Positions 57,461-64,000 of a DNA stretch of 64,000 nucleotides are shown here, piece after piece. Numbering within the stretch: position 1 is the first letter of the stretch; each line of letters opens with the position of its first letter. The position numbers and the translations under genes were made by a program. This DNA comes from Silurus meridionalis. Lineage: Eukaryota; Chordata; Actinopteri; Siluriformes; Siluridae. The notes beneath the pieces are model-generated. The model did not search any database and was not told the DNA's origin. It saw nothing but the letters and a program-made list of their open reading frames with translations. The stretch spans positions 30,646,362 to 30,710,361 of the forward strand of contig NC_060886.1 of assembly GCF_014805685.1 (NCBI RefSeq). The letters are read 5' to 3'.

Positions 57461-58839
57461 AAAGCGATAATATGAGAGTGGTATCTAATGGAGTATATGG
57501 TGCAATTCTGATCACGTGAATTTCCTGCCTTAAGGTTTTCTGGGGGATTTAAAATGAAGACAAAGTGTTGAGTTTTTTATTTTTTAATTTTTTTTAAGCA
57601 GGAAGGAAAATGCAAAAGTATAAATGATTCATGAAAAAGCTGAACAACTGTTTTGAACTGTTTTGGTGACCTTTCCTCAGGACATCCAGCTTTTCTTGAT
57701 AAGTCCGTCTTGTCACTGTCCTTATACGTGTCATCAAATAGGTTTCTTCTTCTCTGTCAGTCAAAAAATACAGCTATTAAATCCACATAAATATATATTT
57801 GAGAACGTTCAGTTTGCTACCGATGCGGTTTCTTTAATCAAAGGACGTAAAAATGCTGATGTGATTGGACACCTGCTAGATGAACCCGGTGTTGCCAACT
57901 CGAAATCCGATTGGTCTTCAGGCTTCCACACTCCAACCCAAAGGCCTAAGAGGTGGATTTCTTCAACCCTGGCAACACGTGATGGCTGAAATATGATTGG
58001 ATAAGAACTCACACATAAACCAAATTGAAAGAATAGACTACTAGGAATAATTTAAGAAATATTCATGGAGAAAAAAAATACTTTATCATGTAAGTCACTG
58101 ATTCTGATGCTGTTTAGACCAGTTGAGAAGGTCTTGCATGCCCTCACAGTCCACCACTCTCTTAAATATTATGCTTTTACTTTTCTCCTCAAACTCATTT
58201 ATCATCTTGAGGATGCTGACCTGTGGTGACCTTTAAGTACTCATAAAACCATCCTCATCTCATGGGTTTTGTACTCTGTTATTTAAATGCTGCCAGATAT
58301 CGATAACTCGTTCTTCTGTCACGGGTTGGTGTGTGCCATCGACTTTTTTCCCCACATTCATTATATTATTTTGACTCCGCCATAACCTCTTCTTCTAGGT
58401 TATAAAGTCTCCAACTGCACCTCTTCTTCTCCTTCTTCTTCTTCTTCTTCTCTTTTCAACGTGAAGTGTTTGCTGTTTTTTCATAAGCCTGCTTCATGAA
58501 GGCGGCGTGGCTGCGACACGGAGTTCAAGGGAATAACTTTATGGGATTATAAGCACCGTGTTTCCATTTGGAGTGGATTACAGTAATCTCCTTTATTGAG
58601 TTTTCTTGATGCACCGCTGTCGAGTGAAGTCTTCTAAAGTCCGTGTAATGATATCAGCACGAGTGAGGAGGGAAAAACCCAACACTTTAAGTTGGGGATT
58701 TAATTTGAAGTAATTCGTTCTTAAGACGTTAATAGAACCGGTTCTGGGTTTAATATTCCATTAAAGGTCCGTAATGTTCTCAGTCAAAACATGCAACTGT
58801 GTGTGTGTGTGTTGTTACAACGTCGAGCATGGATTTAAC

Positions 58840-58840
<1 letters not shown>
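57461..58840. other. unique non-coding region
   Basis: A CTT/CTTCTT patch at 58423-58452. The 108-codon plus frame at 57663-57989 has no recognised domain. Confidence 0.4.

Positions 58841-58887
<47 letters not shown>
58841..58887. repeat. (GT)n microsatellite
   Basis: About 23 GT units, with a shorter run at 58799-58812. Confidence 0.95.
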
Positions 58888-58888
<1 letters not shown>

Positions 58889-59169
58889 ATGTTATATCAG
58901 CATGAGCTTTCTCTATTCTCTATTTTTATTCGTTTTAAAGTCTGAGAGTTATTTATTGTATAACCTTCTGGTAAGTGGAAATGATGGTGAAATTATTAAA
59001 GCCCACTGAAATATTAAAGAAATAAATTATGTAAACGTATTAAGTAAGGCTCAGATGCATATAATGTCAGCTGAAAGGGCGAATAATTACAGCTGAACAT
59101 CTAAATCTGGAATATATTCTGCTTCATACGCTACAGTGCTTTTCTTTATGCCTTTAAACAGGAAGTCGT
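58888..59169. other. non-coding, nothing recognised
   Basis: No supported feature. Confidence 0.4.
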
Positions 59170-59565
59170 CGTTTAATAAGCGACACCTAAGCACAAGATT
59201 GGCATGTGCTAAACATCCTATTCTGCATTTAGACCCCTATTTGCTGTTATATTAATCTCCACTCTTCTGTGAAGATGTTCCACTAGATTTTGTGGAGATC
59301 TCATGCATACACAAGGTTGGTTAATAATGTCAGGTACTGATGTATTGACGTTGAGGTCTGAGCTCCATTGCAGGAGATATTCCAGACCAACCCATCTAAT
59401 CTAGCAGATTTTCATCTAGCTGGATTTCTGCAATGTCATGCTGGAACAGGTTTGTGTCTCCCAGTTCTACTGAAGGGAATATTTCATCCTCCCACACCAT
59501 TGTGTTCCCCCACATTTGGCTGGAAAAGTCGGATGTCCCAATACTTTTGGCATATAGCGAATGTG
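59170..59565 (-). mobile_element. Tc1-like element (family A), most complete copy, minus strand
   Basis: Runs from 'taagcgacacctaagcaca' and 'tttgctgttatattaatctc' through 'gttccactagattttgtgga', 'gtcatgctggaacaggtttg', 'ctcccagttctactgaaggg' and 'tggctggaaaagtcggatgt' to the end 'cccaatacttttggcatata'. About 395 bases, both ends represented, with the internal part shortened. It has no usable reading frame, so it is a non-autonomous form. Confidence 0.87.
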
Positions 59566-59784
59566 TCCTGGATCGACTCATAAACATTCAGACGCCAGTT
59601 GTAAGTTGTAATTTTTGCTGACTTCTGTATGATTTTGGAGTTGACGCCCAAATTGCGTAGTTTGCATAAAAATACCAGCACATTTTTATATACTTTTTTT
59701 AAGGAACTTTAAAAAAAAATCATAATCAGGAATTAGTTTGACTAATTCAATCTTTTACTTGCACATTTTTTTCATGGTCCAATT
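59566..59784. other. non-coding, nothing recognised
   Basis: No supported feature. Confidence 0.4.
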
Positions 59785-60190
59785 ACTTCCTTCAAGTCTG
59801 GAGCTCATACACATCAGCAGATGCTTGATGTCTCTTCCCTGGTGATGCTCTTCCAGGTCTTTGCTACAGAATTTTGCCATCAGCATGTGAAATGTATGCT
59901 CAGTTGGGTTCAGGTCAGTTGACCGACTTCGCTATTACAGAACCGTCTAATTCTTTGACCTAAAAAAGCTCTCGGGTGTGCTTCAGGACATTTTCCATCT
60001 GCACTGTGAAGACTGTGTCTAAGCAATTTAAAGCTGCATCTGTGCAGATAATCCAGACACACACTTTAGAATTGCTGCTTTTACAATGCTATGGCAACCA
60101 TAAAAAAAAAAAAAACAGCATTACACCATAACAACCATGCTGTGATATACTATGGATCATGAGCAGTTCCTTTCCTTCTCTTTAGGCAAT
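59785..60190 (-). pseudogene. Tc1-like element relic (family E), minus strand
   Basis: 'tggagctcatacacatcagc', 'agatgcttgatgtctcttcc', 'gtgaaatgtatgctcagttg', 'ttttccatctgcactgtgaa' and 'tatggatcatgagcagttcc' follow the reversed coding region of a fish Tc1-like transposase from the C-terminal side toward the middle. Interrupted by a poly-A run (60101-60115) and broken in all frames. Confidence 0.72.
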
Positions 60191-61024
60191 ACGTAATATA
60201 TATTTTTCTTCACATCATTCTGTAAATCTGTCTAAAAGATGCTTTCTTTAATTGATAATATTCTTAATTTGGAAATGTTTTGTTCTCAGCAGGAAGTGTT
60301 GTTTATTTAGTGTCAGTTATTTGTATGGTCTTGAAGCTAAAAGTCAACATATTGAGAAATTCCATTGAAAAGTACCAGCTGAAATATTTATACTACACCC
60401 ATATATGGTATTTTAATAATATATGTATTTTTTTTTTTTTTTTCATGGCGTTCATGCATCCTTTATCTCTTCGAAGCCTTGTTTTTTTTTGCCTTATTTG
60501 TCACATGCTCTGACAAATCAATAAACCCATCTCAGAATTCCTTCTCTGGCTCTGATCTTATAAACCGAAGCAATTTTCATTTTCAGTTTGAACAATTTCC
60601 GTTTAAAGCTCGCTCATCGCCTCGTTCGTCTTTAAACGATACTTCATTACGTGAGCCATATTTAGGCACCTTCAGCCTGAATCATGAAGCTCGGAATTTA
60701 TCAGCGTCAGTGACGGGTCAGCGCTCGGCCAGAGGCTCGTGATGAATCCGGTTTTAAACAGATTAATCTGCTTTATAAAAAGAACGGCTGTGGATTTTTT
60801 TAATATACTTTATTTCAAGCAAAGTGTGAAATGTAGCACCTTAAGACAGAGGACAATTCAGTAGATATGTTGGACTTTTTCTTTTCAAATCAGGGTGTGT
60901 GTAATGAACCATTTTTTCAAGATTTCTTTAATTAATGGCTTTCATGCATGTATTTTATGTCGAACAATACAACACATAAAATGGAAAAAAAAAAATGTGG
61001 AGAATAAGATTTGTTTTTTTGTAC
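60191..61024. other. unique non-coding region
   Basis: 60540-60770 is non-repetitive and GC-richer, with an 87-codon open frame (60479-60742) lacking any known domain. Confidence 0.4.
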
Positions 61025-61322
61025 ATTGTGTTCCACATTTAGTTCCCTATACGCCCTTCACTCTTCTAGGAAGATGTTCCACTAGATTTGCAAAGATTCA
61101 TTTAGAGACAAGGGTGTTAGTAGAGTCAGGAACTGATGTAGGTGAGGAAGTGAGGAGGCCTGGGGGTGCAGTCAGTGTTCACATCCATCCCAGACGTGTT
61201 CAATACAGTTGGAGATCTATAGCAAGATCTTCCACTACAACTGATAAAAAGTAGATCTTCATGGAGCTGGCTTTGTGCACAGGAGCATTGATAATGATGG
61301 AACAGGTCTGGTTCTCCCAGAC
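61025..61322 (-). mobile_element. short Tc1-like element fragment (family A), minus strand
   Basis: 'tgttccacatttagttccct', 'actcttctaggaagatgttc', 'gaggaggcctgggggtgcag', 'atcttcatggagctggcttt', 'gatggaacaggtctggttct'. The 5' terminal portion is missing and it runs into an AGAC-rich patch. Confidence 0.82.
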
Positions 61323-61755
61323 AGGCAAACAGACAGACAGACCGGACGGACGGACGAACGAGTGAAAGCAATACATACCCCAAATTTAAAATACGCAGTA
61401 AATGGACAGTCAAATATGGTAATACTCGAAGTATTATTATCTCTCAGGCTTTCTGGAGATAATTTGATCAACGATTTCAACAAGGAGCCTAAAACAGATA
61501 ACAAGCAAGTTAAACCAGGCTCTTAAACCGAGCATGCTATTACCATCATTATCATTATTGCTGCTCTTTTGTTTGCCAGACAATCGAAGACTGTCAATAG
61601 ATCCATGCACACATCAGAGAGAGCTTTTTTAAACACACTACAGCTGGAGCGTTTGTTCAGGGAATCGTCTTATTAAGAAAATTGAGGCGTATTGTAGGAT
61701 GTGATTAGGGTCCGGGAGAGAAAAGCAAAAGGATACATGGGAAAAAAGGTAAAGG

Positions 61756-61757
<2 letters not shown>
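61323..61757. other. non-coding, nothing recognised
   Basis: Starts with a short 'acagacagacagaccgg' patch. No gene is supported. Confidence 0.4.

Positions 61758-61802
<45 letters not shown>
61758..61802. repeat. (AC)n microsatellite
   Basis: About 22 AC units. Confidence 0.95.
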
Positions 61803-61805
<3 letters not shown>

Positions 61806-62164
61806 GCAATGTGATTGTCAGCTTTAATTCAATCTGTCATGTAATTGCAAGCTCTTTATTTATAAGAATGAAACTAAGCCTAGCATTAGATTTTTTTTTT
61901 TCTCGTGAAGGAGCTGCAATTAAACTCAAATTCAACCGGAAAATAGAAAATCTCCATCCCGTGTTCTGTTCGAGTCACAACCCCTCACCCTCAAACTTTT
62001 AGAAATGCTTCACTGAGCTGAATTATAAAAATGCTGTTTTGTGAACATATTTGTAAATGAACTTGCCTAGTCAGACATGACATCATCGTCTGAGACCTGT
62101 CTTTCTTAAGGCTTGCGATCGGCAGTTGCCAAAGCTTTCTTTTCCTGATACATTTCTTGGTGTG
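61803..62164. other. non-coding, nothing recognised
   Basis: No supported feature. Confidence 0.4.
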
Positions 62165-62692
62165 CCATCTATCAAATAATATGTTTCCATCCTGAAAATG
62201 TTTCTTTCAGGGAAGGCCTTGCATGATCAAGCAAGAAAATGCTAAGTGCATACTACATCTATTACAAGACATCGTGAACTGGCCATATCACCATTTGAAA
62301 ACATTTGGCGCATCATGAAATCAAAAATACAACAAAGGACACCCAGAACCGTTGAGAATCCTGTTTCAGACACACATGGGACAACATTCCTCTTCCAAAA
62401 CTACAGCGACTGATATACTCGGTCCAAAGATGTATACGGACAAAAGACGTGATGCTAAAAAACACACAAAAAAACATGGCCCTGTCCTGATTTATTTCAG
62501 ACGTGTTGCAGCCATTAAATAGAAAATTACCTTATTTTTGACCTCAAAATAGTATAAATTCTCAGTTGAAACATTTGATTTGTTTTATTGTGAATATAGA
62601 TTAATACGATTTGCAGATCATTGCATTGTTTTTATTTACATTTGTATATTGTCCCAAATTTTTTTTTTTTGGAATCGAGGGCGCATAACAAT
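62165..62692 (+). pseudogene. Tc1-like transposase relic (family F) with 3' terminus
   Basis: One frame reads 'PFENIWRIMKSKIQQRTPRT' then 'VEN', matching the 'PIENIWRIMKRKIRQR.PRTVEQL' segment that follows the DE residue of a fish Tc1-like transposase. 'gggacaacattcctcttcca' (WDNIPLPK) comes next, out of frame. The 3' UTR 'aacatggccctgtcctgatt' and the terminal 'gtcccaaatttttttttttt' followed by 'ggaatcgagggcg' mark the 3' inverted repeat. The first half of the transposase is missing. Confidence 0.82.
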
Positions 62693-62989
62693 TAAGAAGA
62701 CTGATGTGTTTCAGCGCCGGTATGTGAAGATGAATCCGGTTTCCCGGTTAAATGTCAACCCCCTGTAATATAAATGCCGTTGCGGTTCAGAACCGGGTCG
62801 TGGATGAACGTTAGCTCTTGATATCCAACTCTTCATTATCTGATGTTGGATTTTCCTGTAAAGACGAGGCCAGTGCACTTTTATCAAATCTCAGACGTGA
62901 GTGCTATTTCAGTGAGCTCTCGGGTTGCTGTGTTGAAGTCGCCTTGTGTAGCAGAAACCGTTAGCGATGTTTTAAAAATGCACGGTAGG
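62693..62989. other. non-coding, nothing recognised
   Basis: No supported feature. Confidence 0.4.
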
Positions 62990-63232
62990 TTTCAACTCCT
63001 CTTTTCTTGGACGATGTTCCTCTAGATTTTTGTGGAGATCTGTGGAGCTATTTGGTGTTAGTAAAGTGGTACTGATGTAGGTGAGGTGAGGAGTGCAGTC
63101 AGCGTTCAAATTCATCCCAAAGGTCTTTAATAGGGTTGGCGCTTTATAGTAGGAGATCTTCCACATCATCCAACCCATGGAAAGCAGATCTTCCAAATAC
63201 ATCCCATACAATTGTAGGCCTCTAAATGTCTG
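62990..63232 (-). mobile_element. short Tc1-like element fragment (family A), minus strand
   Basis: 'gatgttcctctagatttttg', 'gtactgatgtaggtgaggtg', 'catcccaaaggtctttaata', 'gtaggagatcttccacatca', 'cccatacaattgtaggcctc'. The segment with the DNAP motif is deleted. Confidence 0.8.
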
Positions 63233-64000
63233 TACCTGCACAAAAAATGTCTTGTGTGTCTTTTCCTCTGAAGTGTATTTCTTTGACTGATCTCCTGAAT
63301 TACAAAAAATGACATTTTACATCTAAACTTGTTTTCTCCATTTGTACTGTAATTCCATTTTTTCTGGAGAAACAAAACAAATATAAAGGAAAAACAGACG
63401 CTCTTGTGTAGACCATTCAGGTTGTCCTAGGAGAGTCTAGATGAATGTTATGACTCCTCATTCTGGAACCACTGGCCTTGGTAAGATTGGTGGAAATGGA
63501 GTCTTTTTTACATGGACTTATCCATTACTCTGTACATTCAGTACATTGACAAAGGTTTTTGTAATTGGCATTCAATACATTGACAAAGGTTTTTGAACAC
63601 ACTATGGTATATTTAAGCACATTGCTTCATTTCAAAATCTCCTGAAACTGGGTTGCACCAATTCATACAAAACCTACGTTGTAAATTAAATTTCATATTC
63701 TACAACCTCCACACAAATGCATCGGTGTATGATCACCATCTTATTTTTTTTATGTATCATAAAAAATACAAACAGCGTCGCTTAAAAATTTGCAGTCGTC
63801 TAAAATAAAAGCCCATCTGCCACCTGAAAGAACTTAATCTCCAGCACTCGTAGTCGCTGTCGATTCGGCAAACAATTAACAGGTTAACAGCCATGCCCTT
63901 TATAAACAGATGTTATACACACGAAAATAAACAAATCTATGACTTACATACAAATGGGAGACGAATTCAGAGTGTGATTATGCATGTGCTTGATATTTTA
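63233..64000. other. unique non-coding region with a short direct repeat
   Basis: 'tacattgacaaaggtttttg' occurs at 63542-63561 and 63576-63595, a tandem duplication of a 34-base unit. Nothing else was recognised. Confidence 0.5.

Overview
This window looks like non-coding DNA from a teleost fish, probably an otophysan such as a catfish. The evidence is the repeat content. There are many decayed Tc1-like and mariner-like DNA transposons, tRNA-derived SINEs with a tail resembling 'cagcatttggcagacgc', a teleost interspersed repeat with the phrase 'tatagcgcttttcac', and a very high density of CA/GT, CT, TAA, CTTT and GGAT microsatellites. The species call is inference. No open frame could be assigned to a host gene, and no rRNA, tRNA gene, CRISPR or operon is visible. 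The recognisable protein similarity is to decayed transposase and one retrotransposon C-terminus. The stretch is best read as intergenic DNA or a very large intron.

Layout. 1-14 kb: Tc1-like family B relics in opposite orientations (705-1314 and 9563-10240), several short Tc1-like family A fragments, a mariner relic with a ~20-base minisatellite behind it (8.1-8.75 kb), a GGAT array, a TAA-rich block and SINE fragments. 14-25 kb: large CT and GT microsatellites, an AT-rich block, a composite of family A pieces in both orientations, a family C relic and three SINE pieces in a row. 25.6-30.1 kb: a near-identical direct tandem duplication of about 2.25 kb. 31.9-32.6 kb: a compound CTTT / TA / TG tract. 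35.3 kb: a near-perfect inverted repeat with about 62-base arms. 37.7 kb: a 39-base minisatellite carrying CCAAT. 39.8-45.2 kb: a LINE 3' tail, hAT-like or other DNA-element pieces, a family D relic split by a mariner, a CpG-dense islet at 44.06-44.25 kb, and a non-LTR retrotransposon C-terminus abutting a family A copy. 46-56 kb: GGAT/CCAT arrays, family G and A relics, another mariner N-terminus, a long 'gtcagtaagtcagtag' minisatellite with a 56-base higher-order unit, and a C-rich 'ctacacccc' array. 57-63.3 kb: relics of Tc1-like families E, F and A.

No genes act together here. The history readable from the sequence is repeated transposition of Tc1/mariner elements, their decay and nesting, microsatellite growth, and one very recent local duplication that may be an assembly artefact. 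I saw no convincing new biological system. Similarities to fish transposon families rest on remembered consensus patterns, not on a database search.
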